From Actinomycetes bacterium (GTDB lineage Bacteria; Actinomycetota; Acidimicrobiia; Acidimicrobiales; RAAP-2), in assembly GCA_021795095.1 (NCBI GenBank), contig JAJYPU010000005.1:1-17189 (forward strand): a stretch of DNA of 17,189 bases, in the 5' to 3' direction. Every line of letters starts with the position of its first letter. The stretch's first letter is position 1. The notes below the pieces were generated by a model. That model did not search any database. It saw nothing but the letters and a program-made list of their open reading frames with translations, and had not been told where the DNA came from. This document shows, piece by piece, positions 1 through 7,784 of the stretch. The translations under genes and the position numbers were made by a program.

Positions 1-3
1 CAT
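1..3 (-). CDS. Possible start codon of a minus-strand gene running off the left edge
   Basis: On the minus strand an ATG occupies the last three bases of the window. A purine-rich GGGGGGAG stretch (about positions 10-17) lies about six bases upstream, which is good Shine-Dalgarno spacing. A promoter-like sequence lies further upstream at 44-73. None of the protein is visible, so no product can be given. It would be transcribed in the same direction as the kinase operon but probably independently of it. Confidence 0.35.
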
Positions 4-43
4 CGATGTCTCCCCCCGAGCGACCACGTCAACCCGTAGTGGC

Positions 44-73
44 ATCGTAGGTTCCTCGGTCCTTGAATGGCAA
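44..73 (-). promoter_or_regulatory. Candidate sigma-70-like promoter for the gene at the left edge
   Basis: On the minus strand TTGCCA (73-68) is followed after 18 bases by TACGAT (49-44), giving four of six matches to the -10 consensus and a start site near 37. The 7-base inverted repeat CAACCCG (30-36) / CGGGTTG (81-87) flanks this promoter and could be split operator half-sites. The 105-base gap holds no other visible gene and no U-tailed terminator for the kinase operon that ends at 106. Confidence 0.35.
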
Positions 74-105
74 TCGGTTTCGGGTTGTCGATTTGTTGAC
101 GCGCG

Positions 106-1536
106 CTAGTGAAACAGTTCGAATGAGGAACGATAGATCGCGTCGGTGTACTGGGGGACCGCGTCATAGACCTCGGACAATTGCTGGTAGCGCGCGTGGT
201 TGGACATGATCGGTGCGACCGGGTCGCGCCAGTGAACCATACGGGCGACCGCCTCGTCCCACGATGGATGGATCGAGGATCCAACGGCGGCGCACATCGC
301 GGCGCCGAGTCCGGCGCCGCTCGGCACCGTCGATCGAGCGACCGGCAAAGCAAAGACGTCGGCGAAGATCTGTGCGAACAACAAGGACTGCGCGCCACCG
401 CCGGCGAGGATGAGCCGCGAGAAGTCACGCTCGAGTTCGTGCGCCATCGCGCGTGCGTGACGCGCCATCGTCATTGCTATCCCCTCGAGGATCGCCCTGT
501 GCACGTGGAATCGCCCGTGGCGCGCGTCGAGCCCGAGGATTGAACCCTTGCGAAACGGCTGCTCGGTCGGGGCGAGCCAGTCGAGGATCACCATCAGGCC
601 ATCGGACCCCGGGTGCACGGTGGCCGCGCCCCCGTCGAGGAACTGGTCGGGACTCATCTCGGCCGCGGCCGCGGCGCCGAGAACCTCGGTGCCGAGGATG
701 TCACGCCACCAGCTGACCGTCCACATGCCCCGCCGGATCCCGAGACTCTCGTAGAGGTAGTCACGGGGAGTGGACGCGAAGTTGGTCCAGAACCCCGCCG
801 CGCCGGTCCGGTTCGACGTGCCGAGCGTCATGGCGGCGATGTAGGTGCCAAGCGAGACCAACAGGTCATCCTTCGCGCGCAATCCGCTACCGAGCGCCTC
901 GACCGCCTTATCGTTCGCCGTCGCGTAGACCGCGGTGCCCGCGGGGATGCCGGTGTGGCGCGCCGCGGCCGGCGTCACCTCGCCGAGCAACGCGCCGGGC
1001 ATCACCAGCTCGACCAACATGGACCGCTCAATGCCGAAGTCGGCGAAGCCCTCGTCGTCCTCGAGCCATGTCCATCGATCGGTGCTGATCGGCCACACCC
1101 CCTGATAGTTGGCCGCGGTGTCTCGGAACTCGCCGGTCAGACGGTGTGTGACGTAACCCGACGATGTGGTCACGTAACGAACTGCCGGGTCGACGTGCAC
1201 GTAGGGCCACGAGACGCGCTCGTCCATCCAGCTGAGCACTGGGCTCGCGAGGGTGCCGTCGTCGCGCAGCATCGCACGGCAGAAACGGATCGTGCACAGG
1301 CCCACGCCGACGATGTCGGCAGGATCTCCGCGGAACTGGGCCATCGCGGCTCGACTGGCGACGCCAATTGAGTCCCAGATGTCGTCGTCGGGGTGTTCGA
1401 CCACCCCGGGGCGAGGCGTGTCGTTCGGGCGCAGCGCCTGACGGGCCTCGCTCACGACCACTCCGTCTTGGTCGACGATCGACACCTTCGTGCTCTGGGA
1501 TCCGTTGTCGATGGCGATCACGAAATGCGGGGCCAT
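106..1536 (-). CDS. FGGY-family carbohydrate kinase
   Basis: A cytoplasmic kinase of the FGGY superfamily (xylulokinase, ribulokinase, glycerol kinase and relatives), 476 residues, slightly shorter than typical members. The N-terminal ATPase phosphate loop is IAIDNGSQSTK (7-17). The likely catalytic base is Asp209 in ATANDKAVEALGSG. The second-domain phosphate loop is SLGTY, and the adenosine-binding stretch is LAGGGAQSLLFAQIFADVF, followed by GAGLGAA. The ATG at 1536 is chosen because homology begins right after it, an AAGGTGG lies about seven bases upstream, and it falls two bases after the stop of the FAD oxidase. The frame stays open to 2025, but that part lies antisense-free within the oxidase gene and has no family resemblance. 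As the last gene of the operon it presumably phosphorylates the sugar or polyol made by the SDR and oxidase. The substrate cannot be read from the sequence. Confidence 0.93.
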   Translation of the reverse strand: MAPHFVIAIDNGSQSTKVSIVDQDGVVVSEARQALRPNDTPRPGVVEHPDDDIWDSIGVASRAAMAQFRGDPADIVGVGLCTIRFCRAMLRDDGTLASPVLSWMDERVSWPYVHVDPAVRYVTTSSGYVTHRLTGEFRDTAANYQGVWPISTDRWTWLEDDEGFADFGIERSMLVELVMPGALLGEVTPAAARHTGIPAGTAVYATANDKAVEALGSGLRAKDDLLVSLGTYIAAMTLGTSNRTGAAGFWTNFASTPRDYLYESLGIRRGMWTVSWWRDILGTEVLGAAAAAEMSPDQFLDGGAATVHPGSDGLMVILDWLAPTEQPFRKGSILGLDARHGRFHVHRAILEGIAMTMARHARAMAHELERDFSRLILAGGGAQSLLFAQIFADVFALPVARSTVPSGAGLGAAMCAAVGSSIHPSWDEAVARMVHWRDPVAPIMSNHARYQQLSEVYDAVPQYTDAIYRSSFELFH

Positions 1537-1538
1537 GC

Positions 1539-3026
1539 TCAGTCCACCTTGAAGATCGTGCCCTTGTTCATGATGTCCTGAGGGTCGAAGGCCGTCTTCA
1601 ACGTACGCAGGATGTAGTAGGCGCTGCCGTGCTCGCGCTCGGTCCACTCGGTACGGTACTTGCCGATGCCGTGGTGATGCACCATGGACCCGCCCAGGCG
1701 TAGTGCCTCCTCGACAATGATCGCGTTGATCGGGATGTGGTACTTGGTGATCTCGTCTCGGGGTTCGCAGTCGATGTCGTAGTCGTAGACGAAATAGAGA
1801 TTGGTGCCCGTCTGATAGCTGTGCGACGAGTGGGCGCCGAGCATCGTGAGGTCGTTGGCGTAGGGGTACGTGGTGCGGATCCGTTCCATGACCGCGTCGT
1901 AGATGTCCCCGATCTGGGACCAATTCGCCGAGATCTCGGTCGTGTAGCCGAGTCGGTGTTCGGTGCGCATCGTCGCCTGCTCGGCGAGGATCTTGTCCAT
2001 ACCCCAGTTCAGGTTCGCGAACCACGCCTCGATTCGCGCCGGATCCACGACCTCGTGCAGGTGCCCGGCGACGATTGAGGCGATGGCGTCAGCGGTCGCC
2101 GCCGCAATCGCGGCCGGCCCCTCGCTGATGAAGAGCAGTAGGCATCGCTCGGGATCGAGGTCCTCGAAGTGCTGGTGGGCGTCCTCGGGTGAGTAGAGCC
2201 GACAGACCGCCGGCCGGTACCCCTCGGTGATCACCTCGCGCAGGATGGAGAGACCCGTGCGCATGTCATCCACGAGGAACCCCTGGTACCGATTGTTTTC
2301 AGGGTGGTAGGCGAAGAGCTTGACCGTCACCTCGGTGATGAAGCACAGGGCGCCCTCATTGCCGATGACCACGTGGCGAATGTCGGGACCGGCCGCGCGG
2401 CGCGGCACGTTCTTAATCCGGGTGATCGTCCCGTCGGGGAAGACCGCCTCCAGGCCGACCACCATGTCCTCGATCCCCCCGTAGAGCGTCGAGAGCTGGC
2501 CGATCGATCGGGTCGCGGTGAGTCCGCCCATCTGGGCGATGGGCTTGGACTGGGGCGAGTGCGCCGTGGTGAGCCCGTGAGCTCGAACCGCATCCTCGAA
2601 CACCTCGAGGGGCACCCCGCACTGGGCCGTCGCCATCATGTTCACCGGGTCGATGGACAAGATCGCACTCATCGCCGATCCGTCGACGACGATCGTGTCC
2701 TCCACGATCGTCTCGAGTCCGCCCTCGGTCGCGGTGCCGCCGGTGCGGGCCACGACGTTGATGCGGTGTTCGTTGGCGAAGTTAAGCAGTTCGGACACCT
2801 GCGACGCCGAGGTCACCGAGACGACGGCCACCGGGAACGGCCCGTCGAAGATGTCGTTCACCGCCGTGTACTTCTTGAAGCGGTCAACACTCGCGCGACG
2901 CAGATGCTCGGCGTCGAGGTTGACCAGCTCGTGGCCGAACATCGCCACCAGTCGCTCGGCGATCTGCGTGCGGCTCAAATCCGATCGTGTCTTCACCACG
3001 GGTCCGTTCTCCTTTATCGAATTCAT
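1539..3026 (-). CDS. FAD-linked oxidase, alkyldihydroxyacetonephosphate synthase-like (VAO/PCMH family)
   Basis: A 495-residue flavoprotein with a PCMH-type FAD-binding domain (about 60-240) and a FAD-oxidase C-terminal domain. Visible hallmarks are the FAD loop VARTGGTATEGG (92-103), SPQSKPIAQMGGLTATRSIG (157-176), IGNEGALCFITEVTV (221-235), the histidine cluster HHHGIGKYR (450-458), and a C-terminal FDPQDIMNKGTIF where most relatives have NPG. HHHG.GK.R is typical of alkyl-DHAP synthase, but that family also holds glycolate and D-lactate dehydrogenase-type enzymes, so oxidation of a hydroxy acid or polyol is equally possible. The ATG overlaps the upstream SDR stop by four bases (ATGA) but has no clear ribosome site of its own. 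An in-frame GTG at 2999 follows an AAAGGAG with nine-base spacing and may be the true start, which would remove nine residues. Confidence 0.9.
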   Translation of the reverse strand: MNSIKENGPVVKTRSDLSRTQIAERLVAMFGHELVNLDAEHLRRASVDRFKKYTAVNDIFDGPFPVAVVSVTSASQVSELLNFANEHRINVVARTGGTATEGGLETIVEDTIVVDGSAMSAILSIDPVNMMATAQCGVPLEVFEDAVRAHGLTTAHSPQSKPIAQMGGLTATRSIGQLSTLYGGIEDMVVGLEAVFPDGTITRIKNVPRRAAGPDIRHVVIGNEGALCFITEVTVKLFAYHPENNRYQGFLVDDMRTGLSILREVITEGYRPAVCRLYSPEDAHQHFEDLDPERCLLLFISEGPAAIAAATADAIASIVAGHLHEVVDPARIEAWFANLNWGMDKILAEQATMRTEHRLGYTTEISANWSQIGDIYDAVMERIRTTYPYANDLTMLGAHSSHSYQTGTNLYFVYDYDIDCEPRDEITKYHIPINAIIVEEALRLGGSMVHHHGIGKYRTEWTEREHGSAYYILRTLKTAFDPQDIMNKGTIFKVD

Positions 3027-3799
3027 CGCACCAAGTACCCACCGTCGACCACCAGCAGGTGCCCATTCACGTAGTCAGCCGCACGGCTCGCGAGAAAGAC
3101 CGTCGCGCCCATCAGGTCCGCCACGTCACCCCAGCGACCGGCGGGAATGTGGTCGAGGACCCGCTGGTTCTGCTCGGCGTTGGACCGGGTACCCGTCGTC
3201 ATCGCTGTCGCGAAGTAGCCCGGCGCGATTGCGTTCACCTGGACGTTGTACTGGGCGAGCTCGTCGCAGTAGGCGCGGGTGAACCCGGCCAGGCCGTGTT
3301 TCGTCGCGGCGTAGGCCGGCGAGCCCAAGCCGCCGAGCAGCGAGAAGAGCGAGCCGATGTTGATGATCTTGCCCGAGCGCTGTTTCATCATGAACTTGGC
3401 CGCCTCGAAACTGAGCTCGAAGGGCGCGGTCAGGTTCAGTGCAATCATGGGGTCCCACTGACTCCGGTCGAACTGGTCGACCGTCGCGATGTTGCAGATC
3501 CCCGCCGAGTTGACCACGATGTCGAGGGAGCCGAAGTGCGATACGCACGCCTCGACGACCTCGCGGGGACCCCCGGGGGCGGTGACGTCGGCCATGACGA
3601 CCTCGGCTCGCTGGCCGCTCGCCTCGATCAGGTCTCGCGTCTCGCCACCGTCGTCGGTGACACTGGGGATGAACACATTGGCCCCGGCCTTGGCGAGCGC
3701 TAGCGAGAACGCCTGTCCGAGACCGGTGTTGCCGCCGGTCACGATGGCGTTCTTCCCGCGTAGCGAGAAGAAGTCCAGGGAAAAGTCACGGATGTCCAC
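3023..3799 (-). CDS. KduD-like short-chain dehydrogenase/reductase
   Basis: A classical SDR of 258 residues, likely NAD(P)-dependent and cytoplasmic. The cofactor motif is TGGNTGLG (21-28), NSAG is at 97-100, and the catalytic residues are Ser150, Tyr163 and Lys167 (YAATK). The C-terminal run IPAGRWGDVADLMG (218-231), then SRAADYVNGHLLVVDGGYL, closely matches KduD (2-dehydro-3-deoxy-D-gluconate 5-dehydrogenase) and related sugar/polyol dehydrogenases as I recall them. The start is GTG at 3799, preceded by AAGGAG with five-base spacing. It follows the fused ATPase by 63 bases and overlaps the FAD oxidase by four, so it opens a three-enzyme cassette (SDR, oxidase, kinase) behind the transporter. 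Oxidation of a secondary alcohol on a sugar acid or polyol is the likely reaction; the exact substrate is unknown. Confidence 0.92.
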   Translation of the reverse strand: MDIRDFSLDFFSLRGKNAIVTGGNTGLGQAFSLALAKAGANVFIPSVTDDGGETRDLIEASGQRAEVVMADVTAPGGPREVVEACVSHFGSLDIVVNSAGICNIATVDQFDRSQWDPMIALNLTAPFELSFEAAKFMMKQRSGKIINIGSLFSLLGGLGSPAYAATKHGLAGFTRAYCDELAQYNVQVNAIAPGYFATAMTTGTRSNAEQNQRVLDHIPAGRWGDVADLMGATVFLASRAADYVNGHLLVVDGGYLVR

Positions 3800-3826
3800 G
3801 TCTGCTCCTTGTCGTCGTCGCTGCCC

Positions 3827-3838
3827 CGACCATGGTCG
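3827..3838. repeat. 12-bp perfect palindrome between transporter ATPase and SDR genes
   Basis: CGACCATGGTCG reads the same on both strands and lies in the 63-base gap between the ATPase stop and the SDR start. It has no loop and no T-tract, so it is not a terminator. It could be an operator half-pair or chance in GC-rich DNA. Confidence 0.3.
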
Positions 3839-3862
3839 TCGCCCCGCGTTCGTCAGCCGCGC

Positions 3863-5908
3863 TCACGACGCGTCGGGGGGTGACGACTGCAGCGCCGCGA
3901 GGGTGGCCGGGTCGATGTGGCAGCGATACTCATGTCCCTCGTCCGCGCGCTGCATGGGCGGTACCACGTCGCGGCACAGGTCGCCGAGTGACCGGGGGCA
4001 GCGCGTGTGGAACCGACAACCCGATGGCGGGTCCGCGAGACTCGGCGACGGTCCGCGAAGCCGGATGCGGGGTCGACCCGCGGCGATCGCGGCCGCGTTC
4101 GCCGAGAGCAGGACTTCGGTGTAGGGGTGGTGCGGTGGGTTCATGACCGACTCCGCTGGGCCGACCTCGACGAGCTCGCCGAGGTACATCACGGCGATGC
4201 GGTCTGACAAGTAGCGCACGACCGAGAGGTCATGGGAGATGAAGAGGTAGCTGAGGTCGTGTTCTCGCTGCAGATCGACGAGCAGGTTCAAGATTGTCGC
4301 CTGGACCGACACGTCGAGGGCCGACGCCGGCTCGTCGAGCACCACGACCGTCGGGTCGCCGGTGAAGGCCCGACCGATGGCGACACGCTGCTTGAGGCCG
4401 CCCGAGAGGGCACCGGGTAAGAGGTCGAGATGGCTCTCTTGGAGCTTCACGGAGCGGGCCACGTCGAGGACCTTGGCGTGACGCTCGTCGTCCGAGAGCC
4501 CGTGATTGAGCCGCTTCACCGAGCGACCGAGCAGTCGGGCGACGCGAAACTTTGGGTTGAGCGCGGTGTCGGGGTTTTGAAAGACCATCTGGAGGTAGCG
4601 GGCCCGTTCACGACGCGAGCGCTCACCCGGCCCACCGACCGACACCGCGCCACCGTCTGCCCGATACAGCCCGGCGATGGTGCGCGCGAGCGTCGTCTTA
4701 CCGCTGCCCGACTCGCCCACGAGTCCGAGTATCTCGCCCCGGTGGATCGTGAGTGAGAGATCAGCAACCGCGGTCAAGGTGGTGCCGTGGGCGCTAAAGC
4801 GCTTGACGACGTCGGAGACCTCGACGACCGCCTCGTGGCGGATGTGCACCGGCGTGGCCACCGGGCTCGGTCGATCGGACTCGACGTTCTTCCCAGTCAC
4901 CTCGGCCAGGGCCGCGGATTCGTCGCGACGTAGGCACGCACTCAACGAGTGGACGCCCGCACAGGGTGCCAGCGGGGGCGCGGCGACGAGGCACGACTCT
5001 TGTGCGATGGCGCAGCGACCGGCGAACGCGCAGCCACTCGGGATCTGTCCGAGGGCCGGCGGGTCGCCGGGAATGGGCAGCAGTCGCAAGTGGTCCTTGG
5101 TGGCGCCCCAGTGCGGGATGCTGTTGAGCAACCCGATCGAGTACGGGTGATGTGGGCTACGCAACACCTCCGAGGCGGGGCCCTCCTCCACCAGACGTCC
5201 GGCGTAGAGAACGCCGACGCGCTCACAGAGCCGGCTGACGATGGCCAGGTTGTGACTGATAAATAGCGCGGCCGTACCGATATCGCGCAACAACTCCTCG
5301 ACGAGGTCGAGGATCTCGGCCTCGACCGTCGCGTCGAGCCCGGTCGTCGGCTCGTCCAGGATCAAGAGAGCGGGGTTCGCCGCGAGCGCCATCGCGATCA
5401 TGACCCGCTGCTGCTGCCCACCTGAGAGCTCGTGGGGGTAGCGCTCGAGGATCTTACGCGGGTCGGCGAACTGGACACGCTCGAACATCGACAGCGCCGC
5501 GGCGTTGGCTTGGTCCCAGGTCACGTGATCGTGGTACCGGTAAACCTCGGCCAACTGGCGTCCGACACGCATCGTGGGATTGAGCGAGGAACCGGGGTCC
5601 TGGTAGACCATCGCGACGCGACTCGCCCGCCAGTCGCGTAGGTCCGCAGCTCGTGCGCCGATCACCTCGTCACCGAGCAGCCGGATCGATCCGTCGTCGA
5701 TCTGTGCGTTATCGGCGAGGTAGGCCATAACCGCCATGGCGATCGTGCTCTTGCCACAACCCGACTCGCCCACGAGGCCGTAGGCCTCGCCCCGGCGGAT
5801 CGAAAAGCTAACATCGCTCACCACGCGCATGGCGCGCGCACGACGCCGATACGAAATCGAGAGGTTCGACACCGACAAGACGTCGTCGATGGTGGTCAGT
5901 TCACTCAT
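3863..5908 (-). CDS. Fused double-ATPase subunit of an oligopeptide/dipeptide-type ABC importer (DppD-DppF fusion)
   Basis: 681 residues containing two complete ABC ATPase domains, so one protein does the work of the usual separate DppD/OppD and DppF/OppF. First half: Walker A GESGCGKST (47-55), signature LSGGQQQR (161-168), Walker B LLILDEP (181-187), and a C-terminal cysteine motif SGCAFAGRC (291-299, with Cys306). Second half: Walker A GESGSGKTT (398-406), signature LSGGLKQR (501-508), Walker B VVVLDEP (521-527), and SGCRFHTRC (629-637, with Cys645). The second signature has Leu in place of the usual Gln. The cysteine tails are typical of the oligopeptide/nickel branch. The ATG at 5908 overlaps the upstream permease stop (ATGA), so the subunits are translationally coupled. 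It energises uptake of the solute bound by the Tat-exported binding protein. Confidence 0.95.
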   Translation of the reverse strand: MSELTTIDDVLSVSNLSISYRRRARAMRVVSDVSFSIRRGEAYGLVGESGCGKSTIAMAVMAYLADNAQIDDGSIRLLGDEVIGARAADLRDWRASRVAMVYQDPGSSLNPTMRVGRQLAEVYRYHDHVTWDQANAAALSMFERVQFADPRKILERYPHELSGGQQQRVMIAMALAANPALLILDEPTTGLDATVEAEILDLVEELLRDIGTAALFISHNLAIVSRLCERVGVLYAGRLVEEGPASEVLRSPHHPYSIGLLNSIPHWGATKDHLRLLPIPGDPPALGQIPSGCAFAGRCAIAQESCLVAAPPLAPCAGVHSLSACLRRDESAALAEVTGKNVESDRPSPVATPVHIRHEAVVEVSDVVKRFSAHGTTLTAVADLSLTIHRGEILGLVGESGSGKTTLARTIAGLYRADGGAVSVGGPGERSRRERARYLQMVFQNPDTALNPKFRVARLLGRSVKRLNHGLSDDERHAKVLDVARSVKLQESHLDLLPGALSGGLKQRVAIGRAFTGDPTVVVLDEPASALDVSVQATILNLLVDLQREHDLSYLFISHDLSVVRYLSDRIAVMYLGELVEVGPAESVMNPPHHPYTEVLLSANAAAIAAGRPRIRLRGPSPSLADPPSGCRFHTRCPRSLGDLCRDVVPPMQRADEGHEYRCHIDPATLAALQSSPPDAS

Positions 5909-6780
5909 TGGGCCATCACCTGCTGTACGGAGTCGGCGACCAGGTTCACCGCGACAACGAGCGTCGCGAGCGCGATGGCCGGGAAGAGCACAATCCACGG
6001 AGCGATCTGCAGATACTGACGACCGAGGGAGATGGTGAGCCCCCAGTCGGGTGAGGGCTGCTGAATGCCGAGCGACAGGAACGACAGGGTCGCCGCGGTG
6101 AAGATCGCGTAACCCAGGCGGACCGTGGACTCGACGATGATCGGCGTGGTCACGTTGGGCAGGATCTCGGCGGTCATGATGTACCAGTCACCCTCACCAC
6201 GCATTCGGGCTGACGCAACGTACTCCTTGTCGCGCTCGACGAGCACCACTGAGCGCACGGTTCGAGACACGACCGGCGTGAAGATCACGCCGATGAGCAC
6301 GATGACCGTGATCTCCGAGGTCCCGAGCAGTGAGAGCACCAGCACCGCGATGATCACGAGCGGGAACGCGAGGAAGGCGTCGACGAGTCGCATCACGAGT
6401 GCGTCGACCGCACCCCCGTAGTAGCCAGTCACTAAGCCGACGATGGTCCCACCGGCGATGCCGAGCACCGTCGCGAGGGGCGCGATCTCGAGCACCGAGG
6501 TCGCGCCGGCGAGGGTGCGCGAAAACACGTCGCGACCCAGCCAGTCCGTGCCGAACCAGTGGGCGGCCGACGGACCCTTCAGGGCGATCAGCGGATTCAG
6601 CGCCTGGGGGTCCTGGGGGACCATGACGTGCCAGAAGATCGCATCAACGACCCAGAACACCACGATGAGCGCCCCCACGTCGAAGCTCACCGAACGTACG
6701 AGCTGTCCGAACACGGCGCGAGCGCGGGCGCGGCGTGAGTCCAGTCGCGCCACGCGCGTCGTTTCGAGTGTCGTACTCAC
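5905..6780 (-). CDS. DppC/OppC-type ABC transporter permease
   Basis: A 291-residue inner-membrane permease. It has an N-terminal OppC_N segment with a first hydrophobic helix (about 33-52), the family motif FGTDWLGRDVFSR (76-88), and then several transmembrane helices. The cytoplasmic EAA loop, which docks on the ATPase, is around 189-208 (ASARMRGEGDWYIMTAEILP). The C-terminal SFLSLGIQQPSPDWG (233-247) is typical of DppC. The start is GTG at 6780, overlapping the DppB-type stop by four bases (GTGA), and the stop overlaps the ATPase start by four. It forms the membrane pore together with the upstream permease. The family also imports nickel, opines and oligosaccharides, so it need not be a peptide transporter. 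Confidence 0.95.
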   Translation of the reverse strand: MSTTLETTRVARLDSRRARARAVFGQLVRSVSFDVGALIVVFWVVDAIFWHVMVPQDPQALNPLIALKGPSAAHWFGTDWLGRDVFSRTLAGATSVLEIAPLATVLGIAGGTIVGLVTGYYGGAVDALVMRLVDAFLAFPLVIIAVLVLSLLGTSEITVIVLIGVIFTPVVSRTVRSVVLVERDKEYVASARMRGEGDWYIMTAEILPNVTTPIIVESTVRLGYAIFTAATLSFLSLGIQQPSPDWGLTISLGRQYLQIAPWIVLFPAIALATLVVAVNLVADSVQQVMAQ

Positions 6781-7721
6781 GAGTCCAACCTCACGCGAGG
6801 ATTCAGAACGGCGTAGAGCATGTCCGCGGCCAGGTTCGTCACCGTGTAGACAAGGGCGACGAGGAAGACCGCCGCCTGCAGGACCGGCTGGTCGTGGTTC
6901 GTCGCGGCGCTGTAGATCAGGTTACCGATGCCGGGGTAGTTGAAGATCGTCTCGACCACGATGAGACTGCCGACGAGGTACCCGGCCTGAACCGCGACCA
7001 CCGTGATCGTCGGTAGCAGCGAGTTACGCAGCACGTGGCGCAACATCACCCGGTGCCGAGGCAGGCCCTTTAGGACCGCGGTACGCGTGTAACCCGCGTT
7101 GAGGGCTTCGACAGTGCCCGCACGAGCCATGCGCGATACGTAGCCGAAGATCAGCACCATCTCGGGCAAGGCTGGAAGGAAAAGGTTGCGCACGATGCTG
7201 GGCAGGCTGAAGACCGGCACCGAGGACGACACGGGGAACCAATGCACGACGATGGAGAACAACACCAGTACGACGATGCCGGTGACGAACTCGGGCAGGG
7301 CGAGCATCGACATGCCCGACACGGAGATGACCCGGTCCAGGGGACGGTCGTGGTGCGTGGCGGCGAGCACGCCGAAGGCGATCGATACCGGGACGATGAG
7401 CACGAGTGCGAAAGCACCCAGGATCAGTGAGTTGAGGAAGTGGCGCATCACGAGTCCAAAGACGGGAACTTGGAGCGTGTATGAAGTGCCCCAGTCGCCG
7501 CGAACGAAGTGACTCACCCAGATCCAGTAACGGTCGATCACGGGGTGGTTGAGGCCCAACTTGACATCGAGCGCGTGGACCTGGGCCCGGGTCGCGAAGT
7601 TGCCGAGGATCGTGCGCCCCACGTCGCCGGGCAGGACATCAGAGGCCAGGAAGACGATCAGCGACACGAGCACGAGCGTCACAAGCGCCAGGAGGATCCG
7701 TTTGGAGAGATAGGTGAGCAT
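6777..7721 (-). CDS. DppB/OppB-type ABC transporter permease
   Basis: A 314-residue inner-membrane permease. It begins with a hydrophobic helix (9-29), carries the family motif GDWGTS (75-80), and has five more hydrophobic helices. The EAA loop is around 204-231 (VEALNAGYTRTAVLKGLPRH...), and FNYPGIGNLIYSA (260-272) is typical of DppB. Length and order match the family. The ATG at 7721 has only a weak ribosome site (GAGAAACCA upstream). It sits 14 bases beyond a strong intercistronic hairpin (7736-7773), which may lower permease expression relative to the binding protein. It pairs with the DppC-type subunit that it overlaps. Confidence 0.95.
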   Translation of the reverse strand: MLTYLSKRILLALVTLVLVSLIVFLASDVLPGDVGRTILGNFATRAQVHALDVKLGLNHPVIDRYWIWVSHFVRGDWGTSYTLQVPVFGLVMRHFLNSLILGAFALVLIVPVSIAFGVLAATHHDRPLDRVISVSGMSMLALPEFVTGIVVLVLFSIVVHWFPVSSSVPVFSLPSIVRNLFLPALPEMVLIFGYVSRMARAGTVEALNAGYTRTAVLKGLPRHRVMLRHVLRNSLLPTITVVAVQAGYLVGSLIVVETIFNYPGIGNLIYSAATNHDQPVLQAAVFLVALVYTVTNLAADMLYAVLNPRVRLDS

Positions 7722-7735
7722 TGGTTTCTCGTGTA

Positions 7736-7773
7736 GCGCCCTACCGCCCGGCTTACGCTGGGCGGTAGGGCGC
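7736..7773 (-). promoter_or_regulatory. Strong intercistronic RNA hairpin between the binding-protein and permease genes
   Basis: Perfect 14-bp arms at 7736-7749 and 7760-7773 (GCGCCCTACCGCCC and its complement). In the minus-strand transcript the ten inner bases AGCGUAAGCC can form two more G-C pairs closing a GUAA loop of the GNRA type, past one A.C mismatch. On the plus strand the loop would be UUAC, so the RNA form fits the operon's direction. The downstream flank (TACACGAGAAACCA) has no U-tract. It most resembles the stabilising or partial-termination stem-loops found after binding-protein genes in ABC operons. A U-less terminator is the alternative. Confidence 0.8.
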
Positions 7774-7784
7774 GGGGAAATCGA

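Noticed and set aside
1537..2025. Upstream extension of the kinase frame
   Set aside because: It lies wholly within the FAD oxidase gene on the same strand in another frame, is rich in Arg and His, and FGGY homology begins at the ATG at 1536.
613..3282. Several plus-strand open frames of 200-256 codons opposite the kinase, oxidase and SDR
   Set aside because: They are antisense to well-supported genes, show low-complexity composition and have no domain resemblance.
7736..7773. The strong hairpin as a canonical intrinsic terminator
   Set aside because: No U-tract follows on either strand, and the permease genes downstream need the transcript. U-less partial termination cannot be excluded.
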